A DNA stretch of 53,922 nucleotides from Rickettsiales bacterium (lineage in GTDB: Bacteria > Pseudomonadota > Alphaproteobacteria > Rickettsiales > CANDYO01). The notes below the pieces were generated by a model, which was not told the DNA's origin, searched no databases, and saw nothing but the letters and a program-made list of their open reading frames with translations. Shown here piece after piece: positions 18,976-27,881 of this stretch. Within the stretch, counting starts at the first letter, position 1; each line of letters starts with the position of its first letter. The stretch lies in the NCBI GenBank assembly GCA_025210695.1, contig JAOARE010000016.1, forward strand, positions 1-53,922, read 5' to 3'. Position numbers and translations under genes: made by a program.

Positions 18976-19623
18976 CTAATATTCCTTATAAGCTATCTTC
19001 TGCTGTAAGGTAATATCAATATAATATGTAGCAATTTTTCCGTTTCTATCTTTTGCACCAGGCACAGCAGAAATTTTTGCTATTTTAGCGTGATCTGTTA
19101 TTTTTCCATTATCATAAATATAACCTCCTTCTGATGGGAAATATATTTTACTTGAAAATGTTTTTATCTTAGGATGCTCTATTTCTATATTTATATGAGG
19201 TGTAGTTTTATTAGCACTCCCTGGCTTAATAGTAATAAAATTAAATCTACCTAAATTATCACTGTTAACAATACCAGTACCTGTGAAATTTGGATCAATC
19301 CACTTGGCTTTCACAGCAGACTTGCTTTTATACTGAGCATAGCCCTTACTATTATTCTGCCATATATATATTTTACCATCATTAATAGGCACACAATCGC
19401 TCCCCATTAACCTTCCATAAATAGTGATTACATCGCCCTCAGCTTTATAAAAACCACTGTCTTGAGGGCGAGCAAGATTGTTAGTGCCATTAAACTCTAA
19501 AGGTTTATTCACAGTTTTTATATCTGGATATGGACTACAAATAGATACCATTTGATCCACAGGGACTGTTGCCGCTGCATGACAACAGCAAATTAAACTT
19601 AAAGTAAATATAACTTTTTTCAT
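18976..19623 (-). CDS. Exported intradiol dioxygenase-like beta-sandwich protein
   Basis: A 215-residue protein with a clear signal peptide (MKKVIFTLSLICCCHAAA). The mature part resembles the protocatechuate 3,4-dioxygenase fold: GRLMGSDCVPINDGKIYIWQ, NFTGTGIVNSDNLGRFNFIT and KPGSANKTTPHINIEIEHP. Classical enzymes bind iron with two Tyr and two His of an HIH motif; here that motif reads PHINIE with one His, so catalysis is uncertain. It may be a catalytically altered periplasmic protein. The start at 19623 is chosen because it opens the signal peptide; an ATG at 19638 is in frame. It precedes envZ by 3 nt. Confidence 0.72.
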   Translation of the reverse strand: MKKVIFTLSLICCCHAAATVPVDQMVSICSPYPDIKTVNKPLEFNGTNNLARPQDSGFYKAEGDVITIYGRLMGSDCVPINDGKIYIWQNNSKGYAQYKSKSAVKAKWIDPNFTGTGIVNSDNLGRFNFITIKPGSANKTTPHINIEIEHPKIKTFSSKIYFPSEGGYIYDNGKITDHAKIAKISAVPGAKDRNGKIATYYIDITLQQKIAYKEY

Positions 19624-19759
19624 AACAATATTTCTCATATAAAGACTTTTCTTTAAAGATCATACCATTATGTACTTCCCTATGTAAATATTTTCTCATA
19701 CAATGCTATTAATTTTCCTCTATAAACTAAATTATTTTATATAAAGAGTTGATATTAAG

Positions 19760-20197
19760 ATGAAAGAAATAACCATATATACAGATGGCGCATGTTCAAA
19801 GAACCCAGGACCAGGAGGATGGGGGGCCTTACTAATATATAATGGATCACGTAAAAGTATTAGCGGAGGAGAAGCAGAAACCACTAATAACCGCATGGAA
19901 ATAATGGCAGCATTAAAAGCTCTAAAACATCTCAAAGTTCCATGCAAAGGTAAATTATATACTGATAGTAAATATCTACAACAAGGAGTGACCGAATGGA
20001 TGGATAATTGGAAAAAAAACAATTGGCGTGGAAATGGCAAAACTCCAATCAAAAACCTAGATTTATGGCAAGATTTAGATATTGAACTGAAAAAACATAA
20101 AATAGAATTTCACTGGGTAAAAGCTCATAATGGACATCCCGAAAATGAATTTGTTGATGAATTAGCTAGACTTGCTTGCGAGGAATACAAAATATGA
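19760..20197 (+). CDS. rnhA: Ribonuclease HI
   Basis: Degrades RNA in RNA:DNA hybrids, such as R-loops and primers. The catalytic residues are all present: D9 in IYTDGACSKNPGPGGWG, E47 in NNRMEIMAAL, D69 in LYTDSKYL, H123 in VKAHNGH and D133 in NEFVDELARL. The 145-residue length is standard. The stop codon overlaps the start of the MazG-like gene (ATGA), indicating translational coupling. Confidence 0.97.
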   Translation: MKEITIYTDGACSKNPGPGGWGALLIYNGSRKSISGGEAETTNNRMEIMAALKALKHLKVPCKGKLYTDSKYLQQGVTEWMDNWKKNNWRGNGKTPIKNLDLWQDLDIELKKHKIEFHWVKAHNGHPENEFVDELARLACEEYKI

Positions 20198-20565
20198 ATA
20201 ATATTATGAAAAAAGTAGAACTAGTTGAAAATCAAGCTAAAGATTATGGGTTTTATTGGCCTAACTCTGATGCAGTAATGCAACAAATTCTTAGCGAATG
20301 TAAAGAAGTAGAAGAATTGCTGAATAAAACTAACTCCACTGAATTACAAGAAGAAATAGGAGATTTACTACATGCTGTAATCTCTTTATGTATTTATTGC
20401 GGTTATGATACTAAAACTACTTTAGAACAAGCATTGAATAAATTTGAAAAACGTTTTAATATGACTAAAGTTTTTGCTCAAAAAGCAGGATATCAAAATA
20501 TGCATGGCCAAAACATGGATAAAATGATGAAATATTGGGACATGGCTAAGAGATCCGTTGGATAA
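20194..20565 (+). CDS. MazG-like nucleotide pyrophosphohydrolase
   Basis: A 123-residue all-alpha NTP pyrophosphatase-type protein. The Mg-binding pattern is visible as SECKEVEELL and LQEEIGDLLHAVISL, and the C-terminal part has ALNKFEKRFNMTK. It probably hydrolyses non-canonical or excess NTPs (house-cleaning). Single-domain MazG proteins are shorter than E. coli MazG (two domains). The start is chosen at the ATG at 20194, overlapping the rnhA stop as ATGA, with GAGGAA upstream; a GTG/ATG extension to 20176 is less likely. Confidence 0.85.
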   Translation: MNNIMKKVELVENQAKDYGFYWPNSDAVMQQILSECKEVEELLNKTNSTELQEEIGDLLHAVISLCIYCGYDTKTTLEQALNKFEKRFNMTKVFAQKAGYQNMHGQNMDKMMKYWDMAKRSVG

Positions 20566-20660
20566 CTTTAATAAAAAATCACTCTTTCCTCTCAAAATAA
20601 CTATTGACTTCATAGATAAATGTAACACTAATACAATATAATTGTTTAAAGGTAATAGTA

Positions 20661-22166
20661 ATGTCTGAACCAAATAATTCTATAACAAATTTCTCTTCAA
20701 GCGAAATATTTGTTTCGAATGAACCTACTATCAATATATTTAATTCACCTGATGGAAGTATAATTTTTAAGCAACAAACTCCTTATAAAATATCAGCTGA
20801 ACTATATGCTCAATGGCCTAAATTTTATTCTATCGTATTGGACAAAGGTGATCATCAAATAGTATCTTTAGAGTTTAGAAACAACCCCGACTTATCTAGC
20901 TTAAATAAAATATTAAACCTATTTGAAGCTAAACACGAATACAGAGAAGTGTTACAAGGAGAAAATCAACAAATCCTAAGAATCACAGAAAATGGTATAC
21001 AAGTAATCGCTTATCTTTATCACATATATAACAATATATCTACGAAAGCATCTGACTTACTAAGCGTTTCTTTAACCTACATGACAGAAGACATGATGGA
21101 AAAAACTGTTCCAACATGGAAACAAGATATTAGCATAAGATTACTATCTTGGTTAGAAGATGAATATGATGTTTTGAAAGAAAATGGAGAATGCATCCTA
21201 CGTATAGGATATGCACCAGAATATGGGGAAGAACCAAATAACTCAGCTATAGAAATTCTAAAAGAAAGATTTAGAAATTACAGTCAAGAAGAGCGAAGCG
21301 CGGAATTTAAAAAAATGACATCAGAGCTTGTCTATAAAGCAAAACAAAAACTACTGGAAGAATTTGACCCAGTTTATATAAAAGAAATGTCATATTTCAA
21401 AAAATTTGCAAATCTTGAAAAAATCTTTGATACCCCAGATAAATGTGACCAATATCTATATCAAAAAAACTTAACCATACAACCTCTTACAGAAAGAATG
21501 TGCCTAAATATAGGAAAAAAATTAACGAGTTTAGATAGCTCTGTAATGGATAATATAGGAAAAACTGTGTTTAGCGACACAAACCTCAAGCATACTAAAG
21601 TAACCGGCTCAGGAGTAGGATCCACTCTTAAGCTCCTGTTAGATTTTGGAATAATAGGAGTTAAATCCACTGTATCTCCAATATTTAATATACTTGATGC
21701 TTTAAAAATAGTTAGTTCTGTAGCTTACGGTGTTAAAGAATTATATGTGGAAGAAAATGATAAGAAGGTTATAAACTACCCTGAACTTGCGAAAAGTTTT
21801 AGCTGTAAAATTAGTATATGCACTATTGACAGTTTTATAAATTTGACCCCAGACAGCCAAGAAAAACTATCTTATTTTTATGCTGGGTATATTTATGCCG
21901 CTACAAAAGAATTCCACCACTACCCCAGTGAATCTTATCTTGCTAGTAGTTTGCTAGATAACTTGTCAAACCAAACTTATACTGAAAAACTTGGCCTAAA
22001 AAGCCACCTAAACCAAAACCTTGAAAAACTTGATGGAACATCCATCTCTATACTAGAATACAATAAACAACACAATCAAACTAAATGTTATGAAGAAATA
22101 TTGCAGGATTTAATGGGAAGAGATGCTAATACAGGGCTAGAAACATCCACTGCTATAGAAGCATAA
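20661..22166 (+). CDS. Unrecognised 501-residue protein
   Basis: No family is recognised. It is a mostly hydrophilic protein with no signal peptide. It starts with a Ser/Asn-rich segment, then mixed alpha/beta (LRITENGIQVIAYLYHIYNN). A moderately hydrophobic stretch lies around residues 315-365 (SGVGSTLKLLLDFGIIGVKS, FNILDALKIVSSVAYGVKEL). AAAGG precedes the ATG by 8 nt. A TTGACT (about 20604) lacks a well-spaced -10. Its size, lack of conservation cues and position between housekeeping genes fit a lineage-specific accessory or effector protein. Confidence 0.7.
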   Translation: MSEPNNSITNFSSSEIFVSNEPTINIFNSPDGSIIFKQQTPYKISAELYAQWPKFYSIVLDKGDHQIVSLEFRNNPDLSSLNKILNLFEAKHEYREVLQGENQQILRITENGIQVIAYLYHIYNNISTKASDLLSVSLTYMTEDMMEKTVPTWKQDISIRLLSWLEDEYDVLKENGECILRIGYAPEYGEEPNNSAIEILKERFRNYSQEERSAEFKKMTSELVYKAKQKLLEEFDPVYIKEMSYFKKFANLEKIFDTPDKCDQYLYQKNLTIQPLTERMCLNIGKKLTSLDSSVMDNIGKTVFSDTNLKHTKVTGSGVGSTLKLLLDFGIIGVKSTVSPIFNILDALKIVSSVAYGVKELYVEENDKKVINYPELAKSFSCKISICTIDSFINLTPDSQEKLSYFYAGYIYAATKEFHHYPSESYLASSLLDNLSNQTYTEKLGLKSHLNQNLEKLDGTSISILEYNKQHNQTKCYEEILQDLMGRDANTGLETSTAIEA

Positions 22167-22229
22167 ACATTGCATTTTGCTAAATTTGTAGTAATTTTGT
22201 ATAGTATAATTTTGTAACTGATGTAAAAA

Positions 22230-23303
22230 ATGAAGCTAATAAATAATTATCTCAGCAAGAATATTGCTTATCCAACCTTTTTTATCATTACTATTCTTAG
22301 CGCTATTATACTTCTTACTCAATCACTAAAATACATTGATTTAGTAGTTACTCATGGTATAAGCAGCCTAGATTTTCTTTACTTATCAGTATTATTATTG
22401 CCTTCCTTATTATTTATAATAATTCCAATTTGTTTATTTATAGCAATACTATATAGCCTTAACAAATTAAATTCTCACCGAGAGCTCAACATCCTAAAAG
22501 GATTTGGAATAAATAATTTTAAAATAGCCAAACCTATTCTAAAAATATCTTTAGTTGTCACTATATTTCATTATTTCGTTACCCTTTACTGGATGCCAGA
22601 AGTAAATCATAAATTTAAAGATCTTATGATGCATGTAAAAGAAAGTTATGTAACTTTCTTTCTGCAAGAAAAAGTCTTTAATCACCCTACTAATGACTTA
22701 ACTTTTTATATCAAAAATAAAATTAATAATAATCAATTTGAAAATATTTTCTTCCAAGATAAAAACAAAGGAATGCCAGTAACTATTGTAGCTAAATCAG
22801 GTAAGATCACAAAAAAAGACAACAAAGTTTTCTTAAGTCTTACAGATGGGAACCGCCAAGAATTAAATAAAAATGGGGAATTAAACATCTTAAACTTTGA
22901 TACTTTATTATGGCAATTAAGTGCAAATAGTACCGCCGATAAAAATAGAACCATAGGAATCCAGGAGAAACATCTACCAGAATTGTTATTTAATGATTTA
23001 CCCCAAGATTCCAACATAAAGAAGAAAATGTTTGCAGAAGCTAATCAAAGAATAATTTTGCCCTTTTATAATATTATATTAACTCTCTTAGCTATTTCAG
23101 CTTTATTACAAGGAGAATTTAATCGCTCTGGAAAAACTAAAAGAATAATTGGCTTTTCAATACTTTCTGGTGTTATAGTTATTATAAACACTAGCCTAAT
23201 TAACTTAAGTGCTAATCATACTGGAATTATTATATTGAGTTACCTATTTACTTTAGGTGTGTTTGGAACATTATTGTATTTCTTATTTTACAGGGAAGGA
23301 TAA
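22230..23303 (+). CDS. lptF: LPS export permease LptF
   Basis: An inner-membrane permease of the LptB2FG transporter that extracts LPS for transport to the outer membrane. It is a YjgP/YjgQ-family protein with N-terminal helices (about 10-120), a periplasmic jellyroll-like domain (about 125-260) and three C-terminal helices. The stretch LNSHRELNILKGFGI matches the conserved coupling loop that contacts LptB. The 357-residue length is normal. LptF and LptG are paralogous, so F is the likelier of the two, not certain. The ubiD ATG follows directly after its stop codon. Confidence 0.87.
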   Translation: MKLINNYLSKNIAYPTFFIITILSAIILLTQSLKYIDLVVTHGISSLDFLYLSVLLLPSLLFIIIPICLFIAILYSLNKLNSHRELNILKGFGINNFKIAKPILKISLVVTIFHYFVTLYWMPEVNHKFKDLMMHVKESYVTFFLQEKVFNHPTNDLTFYIKNKINNNQFENIFFQDKNKGMPVTIVAKSGKITKKDNKVFLSLTDGNRQELNKNGELNILNFDTLLWQLSANSTADKNRTIGIQEKHLPELLFNDLPQDSNIKKKMFAEANQRIILPFYNIILTLLAISALLQGEFNRSGKTKRIIGFSILSGVIVIINTSLINLSANHTGIIILSYLFTLGVFGTLLYFLFYREG

Positions 23304-24779
23304 ATGACATTCAAAAACCTAGCTAGTTTTGCAAAACATTTAGAGAGTATTGGAGAATTAAAAAGAGTAACCACTCCCGTCTCCACTGTGCTGGAAATGA
23401 CTGAGATCCAGCGTCGTTTGCTCTCCAAAGAAGGACCAGCTATATTATTTGAACAGGTTACAACAGAAAATGGTAAAAATCCAATCCCTGTTCTAATAAA
23501 TTTATTTGGTACAGTTAATCGTGTAGCTTTGGCTTTAAATACCACGCCAGAAAAATTAAAAGATCTTGGTGAAACATTAGCTTTCTTAAGACAGCCTGAA
23601 CCTCCTGGAGGTTGGAAAGAAGCTTTTTCTATGATGCCCATTTTAAAAACTATTCTCTCAATGAAACCTAATTTAGTTTCTAAGGCCCCATGCCAAGAGC
23701 TTGTATTAACCGACAAACAAATTGATCTAAAATCTCTACCCATTCAAACTTGTTGGCCCAATGAACCTGCGCCTTTAATTACCTGGCCATTGGTAGTAAC
23801 TAAAGCAAAAGATAGGTCTAAAATCAGTGACTATAATCTTGGTATTTATAGGATGCAAGTAGTGGATAAAAAAACCACCATAATGCGTTGGCTTAAACAT
23901 CGTGGCGGTGCTGGGCATTACAATGGTTATAACAAAGGTGAAAAAATGCCTGTGGCTGTTGCAATTGGAGCTGATCCAGCGACAATACTTGCAGCAGTAA
24001 CTCCTGTTCCTGAAACTATTTCTGAATATCAATTTGCTGGTTTTTTACGTAATAAGGCTGTTGAATTAGTCGATTGTAAAACAATTCCCTTAAAAGTTCC
24101 TGCTGAAGCTGAAATTATTTTAGAAGGATATATAAATCCAGGAGAAATACTACCAGAGGGGCCATATGGGGATCATACAGGATATTATAACGATATAGAA
24201 GAATTCCCAGTATTTCATATCACCGCAATTACTATGCGAAAAAAACCTATTTACCTCAGCACTTTTACAGGACGTCCACCAGACGAACCTTCAGTTCTAG
24301 GGGAAGCCCTAAATGAAATATTTGTGCCTATTATAAAGCAACAATTCCCTGAAATAGTAGACTTTTATTTACCTCCAGAAGGATGTTCCTACCGCATAGC
24401 TATAGTATCAATAAAAAAATCATATCCCGGCCATGCAAAAAGAATTATGATGGGGGTTTGGTCGTTCTTACGTCAATTTATATATACCAAATTTGTCTAT
24501 ATAGTAGACGAAGACATAAATTGTAGAGACTGGAAAGAAGTCATGTGGGCTGTATCCACAAGAATGGACCCAGATCGTGATATTACCACCATTGCAGATA
24601 CCCCTATCGATTATCTTGATTTTGCTTCCCCACATTCTGGATTAGGTAGCAAAATAGGTTTTGACGCAACTAATAAAATATCTCCTGAAACTAATAGAAA
24701 CTGGGGAAAGAAAATATCAATGAATAAAGATGTCGAAGATTTAGTTAATAAAAAATGGCAGTCTTATAAAATAGACTAA
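23304..24779 (+). CDS. ubiD: UbiD-type 4-hydroxy-3-polyprenylbenzoate decarboxylase
   Basis: A prenylated-FMN-dependent decarboxylase of ubiquinone biosynthesis. Motifs: LNLFGT-like INLFGTVNRVA, DYNLGIYRMQV, MRWLKHRGGAGHY, GYINPGEILPEGPYGDHTGY and FTGRPPDEPSVLGEALNE. The catalytic E-R-E region lies in the central part. The 491-residue length is typical. The ATG abuts the lptF stop codon, with GGAAGGA 4 nt upstream inside lptF. The flavin prenyltransferase UbiX is not in the window. Confidence 0.95.
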   Translation: MTFKNLASFAKHLESIGELKRVTTPVSTVLEMTEIQRRLLSKEGPAILFEQVTTENGKNPIPVLINLFGTVNRVALALNTTPEKLKDLGETLAFLRQPEPPGGWKEAFSMMPILKTILSMKPNLVSKAPCQELVLTDKQIDLKSLPIQTCWPNEPAPLITWPLVVTKAKDRSKISDYNLGIYRMQVVDKKTTIMRWLKHRGGAGHYNGYNKGEKMPVAVAIGADPATILAAVTPVPETISEYQFAGFLRNKAVELVDCKTIPLKVPAEAEIILEGYINPGEILPEGPYGDHTGYYNDIEEFPVFHITAITMRKKPIYLSTFTGRPPDEPSVLGEALNEIFVPIIKQQFPEIVDFYLPPEGCSYRIAIVSIKKSYPGHAKRIMMGVWSFLRQFIYTKFVYIVDEDINCRDWKEVMWAVSTRMDPDRDITTIADTPIDYLDFASPHSGLGSKIGFDATNKISPETNRNWGKKISMNKDVEDLVNKKWQSYKID

Positions 24780-24796
24780 ACACTCTGCAGAAACCC

Positions 24797-24996
24797 TATA
24801 TTTATAGCCAATGCAAAACTAAGAATACGTCCTAATGACTACAGAAGCAATAATAACAGTAAGTATTCCTTTAATAATTTTAAATAGTGAAGGCTCAAAA
24901 GCAGGGCATGATATTGGAATTGAAACACTATTCACTTTATTGGTGTTACCGAATTTATATTATCTAGTTAAAGATATCATCTTAAAACAAAATTAA
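24797..24996 (+). pseudogene. Remnant of an RND efflux pump (CusA/AcrB type) C-terminus
   Basis: Two overlapping frames together read like the last part of an RND pump. 24797-24833 encodes a stretch ending AKLRIRP, and from the ATG at 24835 the other frame reads MTTEAIITVSIPLIIL...AGHDIG...TLFTLLVLPNLYYLV. In intact pumps a Leu-Arg-Pro-Ile-x-Met-Thr motif is followed by a Gly/Pro-rich helix and TLLxLPxLY. Here the frame breaks between the RP and MT parts and internal sequence is deleted. Only about 200 nt survive after ubiD. A functional 53-residue protein is unlikely. Confidence 0.65.
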
Positions 24997-25046
24997 CTAA
25001 TATAAGTTATATTACTATCATTAAAGATAAAAATGAGAAACTTATA

Positions 25047-26690
25047 ATGCCTAAAAAGAAACAAGAATCTTTACCACAAACTACAATTCTAGATCTTACA
25101 AACTGCATGTCAGACCAGAAAGTTGTAGATGATCTTGGTAAAATGGATACTATGTTAAAGCAGCTTGTTGTTGAAGCTGATAATCCTGCGCTAATAGAAT
25201 TAGATAAATTATACAAAGAAAATTCAGAACTAAAAATAGATGACCCAAGAGTAAAAAAAATATCTAGTCAACTGGAAAAGCAATTAGAATCTTTTGATAA
25301 GACTTCAAGTCTTAATCTAGAGCCATCTGACAACATAACAGACTATAGTTTAAATTATGGTGGAAGCACTTCTGGAATACCTAAACATCTTGCTTTCGTA
25401 GTGCAAGCGCTTAATAATAATCATAATTTAGATGAGGTAATGAAGGGCTATAAATATAATGGAACTCAACGAATCGGCATGATTGGTAGGATGCAAACTC
25501 AATTTAATAAAGATATTACTAGAACTCCCTTTATAATAATGGATCAACATGGAAAGGTAATAGAGGAAGATCTTTCTAAGACTATACCAAGAGAGTTAAA
25601 TTTAACAGCATCAATAGAAAGTGATTATTCTCATATTTCCTCAAAAAGATCTAATTTATTTTCTGATAGCAATATAACAAATGAAGAAGATTATGAAAAA
25701 AGATATACAGATTGCTTAAAAGAAAAAACTGGTATGACTGACAAAGAATATGATCTAATGAGTAAAAATTACACTCAAAGATCTATGGTGGGTGTTGGAT
25801 CTGCATTTGCAGCCAGTGCTGGGTGCAAAACTCCAAACCAAACTAAAAGGAAAAATATCTTGCATGTTCACGTAGATGATAATGGCAATAGAGAATTAAA
25901 ATCAATGGAATACCAAGAAAGAATTGTCTCTAACAAAATAGGACCAGATGGTATGCCTATAATAGATGATGATACAAATAAACCCATTCAAACCCCTTTA
26001 TTTGATATATCTTATAAATTATCACCTAATCATGGGACTCCACAGAGAACTGTAACTATTCAAGAGCTTTCTCCAGAAGGAAGAGTTCAGTTACCCACAT
26101 CTTTACAAAGTAAAACAATTGCTGCCCCCAGAAAACATCAAAACGAAATAGCTGAAAAAAAAGCAATTGATAAAATTATACTACAAGCAATAACCCGAGA
26201 AGATTCAGAATTAGCTAATGATTTCATAGGAACGCAGCATAATATTGAGAAAAAATTAGAACGATCAACTTTACTATCATTATGCCAAGGAGCTTTAACT
26301 CTTAATGAAGAAAATAAAAACAAAGTAATTGAAGGTTTTATAAAAAAAGAAATCAAACAAATAAAAGCTAATAACCCAGAATTTTCTGCAAAAGAAATAG
26401 CTAACCAAGCTGAAGAGACAATAATAACACTTATTGTTCCCCAAGGAATTAGTCCAGATCTTTCTAAAGATTTCAATAAAAAACTAACTTCTTATATAGA
26501 GACTGAGTCTACCACGAAACTATCTGCTATAGTTAATTTGATAAAAAAATGCATGGGAAACTCCCCAGAAAAGAAACAGCAAAAATTAATAAGCGGAATG
26601 AGATCTCAACTTCAAAAAGGAACACCTCTATCAAATAATACTGTACGTCGTTCACCATCAATGCAGAAATCAACTCTAGTTAGACAATAG
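25047..26690 (+). CDS. Unrecognised 547-residue protein with basic Ser/Arg tail
   Basis: No family is recognised. It is a hydrophilic, Lys/Glu/Asn-rich cytosolic-type protein with no signal peptide. It has a Gly-rich centre (SMVGVGSAFAASAGCKTP, about residue 250) and helical regions near 360-520. The last 35 residues are basic and flexible (NNTVRRSPSMQKSTLVRQ), like the tail of the protein at 6081. It is followed within 10 nt by the convergent regulator gene. It fits a translocated effector or lineage-specific protein (inference). The ATG has no strong ribosome-binding site. Confidence 0.7.
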   Translation: MPKKKQESLPQTTILDLTNCMSDQKVVDDLGKMDTMLKQLVVEADNPALIELDKLYKENSELKIDDPRVKKISSQLEKQLESFDKTSSLNLEPSDNITDYSLNYGGSTSGIPKHLAFVVQALNNNHNLDEVMKGYKYNGTQRIGMIGRMQTQFNKDITRTPFIIMDQHGKVIEEDLSKTIPRELNLTASIESDYSHISSKRSNLFSDSNITNEEDYEKRYTDCLKEKTGMTDKEYDLMSKNYTQRSMVGVGSAFAASAGCKTPNQTKRKNILHVHVDDNGNRELKSMEYQERIVSNKIGPDGMPIIDDDTNKPIQTPLFDISYKLSPNHGTPQRTVTIQELSPEGRVQLPTSLQSKTIAAPRKHQNEIAEKKAIDKIILQAITREDSELANDFIGTQHNIEKKLERSTLLSLCQGALTLNEENKNKVIEGFIKKEIKQIKANNPEFSAKEIANQAEETIITLIVPQGISPDLSKDFNKKLTSYIETESTTKLSAIVNLIKKCMGNSPEKKQQKLISGMRSQLQKGTPLSNNTVRRSPSMQKSTLVRQ

Positions 26691-26700
26691 GACCTTAGCT

Positions 26701-27222
26701 CTAGAAAGAAAGGGAATAGCCATTTTCATCTGAGACAACGATATCATACTTATCGGAAAATTTATTGCGCAGTTTATAAATATGTGTTTCCAGAGTGTGA
26801 GTAGATATTTCACTAGAATATCCCCAAACTGAGTGAAGCAAGGTGAGTTTATCAACTCCCTTATCTTGCTTTGATAAATACAAAAGAATTTCACTTTCTT
26901 TTTGAGTTAAAGCAATTTCTTCCTCTGCAAACTTACAAATTTTTTCTCTAGGATAAAAACTAATTGGACCAATTGTAATAATATTATCTGATAACAAACG
27001 CATCGCTTGCTCAATAATATTGATCATATTAATAATAGATATAGGTTTAGCTAGAAGCCATGTTCTTTCTAAAGATTTTATGTTTATATTAACGTCATTA
27101 TTGATAATAATATCAGCATCTGTTACTGCTTGAGAACCTGTAGTTATTATAAGATTAGCAAAGTGTTGTTTTAATAAAATCTCCAGCCAAGTATTATCAC
27201 TAATTATAAAAATCTTTGGCAC
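26701..27222 (-). CDS. OmpR/PhoB-family regulator with degenerate, shortened receiver
   Basis: A 173-residue protein. The C-terminal half is a winged-helix DNA-binding domain (LTQKESEILLYLSKQ, LLHSVWGYSSEISTHTLETHIYKLRNKF). The N-terminal part is a receiver of only about 75-80 residues. The usual acidic pair is absent, and the phosphoacceptor position reads Asn (DIIINND), while the Lys-Pro of the signalling surface survives (LLAKPIS). It is therefore probably phosphorylation-independent, like atypical OmpR-family regulators. The GTG at 27222 preceded by GAGGA is preferred; a TTG at 27234 is in frame. It is the last gene of the mlaA-mlaC run (25-nt gap). Confidence 0.82.
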   Translation of the reverse strand: MPKIFIISDNTWLEILLKQHFANLIITTGSQAVTDADIIINNDVNINIKSLERTWLLAKPISIINMINIIEQAMRLLSDNIITIGPISFYPREKICKFAEEEIALTQKESEILLYLSKQDKGVDKLTLLHSVWGYSSEISTHTLETHIYKLRNKFSDKYDIVVSDENGYSLSF

Positions 27223-27247
27223 AAGCGTCCTCAAGTAAGCATTCTTT

Positions 27248-27874
27248 TTATGGAGTTTTCTTTCTTAGTAAAGACATCATTTTATTGAATCCATTATCAG
27301 CCATTACCGAACCTAACTCAGCTCTTTGAGTGGTGATCAAACTAACTCCTTCAGCAATAATGTCGAAAATGATAAATTTTTCTATACCTTTAGAATCTTG
27401 TTTGATCATATAATTAATTTGAATGTTTCCAGCCTTATTAGTTCCACTTATTAACAAGGTTTGCACAAAATATTCATTAGGTCTAATTTCTTTAGAATTA
27501 GTTACCTTAATAACATCACCTGTATATTTACGAAAATTAGGTACATATAAACCAGCTAAATACTTACTATACACATCAAGAAATTCTTTTTGTTGTTCGG
27601 GTGTAATAACGCGCCAATATCTTCCTAAAGAAAATCTACCAATCCATTTGGTATCAACAGATCTAAAGAAAATTTCATTCAATTTAGTTTCTTTAGTCGC
27701 TTCACTCAAGTCTTCCCTCTTTACAATACCAATAACCCTACTGGCTAAGTCATTAATAAAATTAGCCGCTTCTTTCTCGTCAGCCTTAGCTGAAAAACTA
27801 ATAAACATAGAAATTGTTAAGAATAATATTAAAAGAACTTTTATTGCTCTTAAATTAATTAAAGATAAATTCAT
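27248..27874 (-). CDS. mlaC: MlaC-family phospholipid-binding periplasmic protein
   Basis: A periplasmic shuttle of the Mla pathway that carries phospholipids between the outer-membrane lipoprotein MlaA and the inner-membrane MlaFEDB complex. A signal peptide (LLILFLTISMFISFSAKA) is followed by the MlaC/Ttg2D pattern: KWIGRFSLGRYWRVITPEQQKEF, a conserved mid-region and KFIIFDIIAEGVSLITTQRAEL. The 208-residue length is typical. It lies 7 nt downstream of mlaA; fusion or adjacency of the two genes is a known arrangement. Confidence 0.92.
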   Translation of the reverse strand: MNLSLINLRAIKVLLILFLTISMFISFSAKADEKEAANFINDLASRVIGIVKREDLSEATKETKLNEIFFRSVDTKWIGRFSLGRYWRVITPEQQKEFLDVYSKYLAGLYVPNFRKYTGDVIKVTNSKEIRPNEYFVQTLLISGTNKAGNIQINYMIKQDSKGIEKFIIFDIIAEGVSLITTQRAELGSVMADNGFNKMMSLLRKKTP

Positions 27875-27881
27875 TTTTCAC

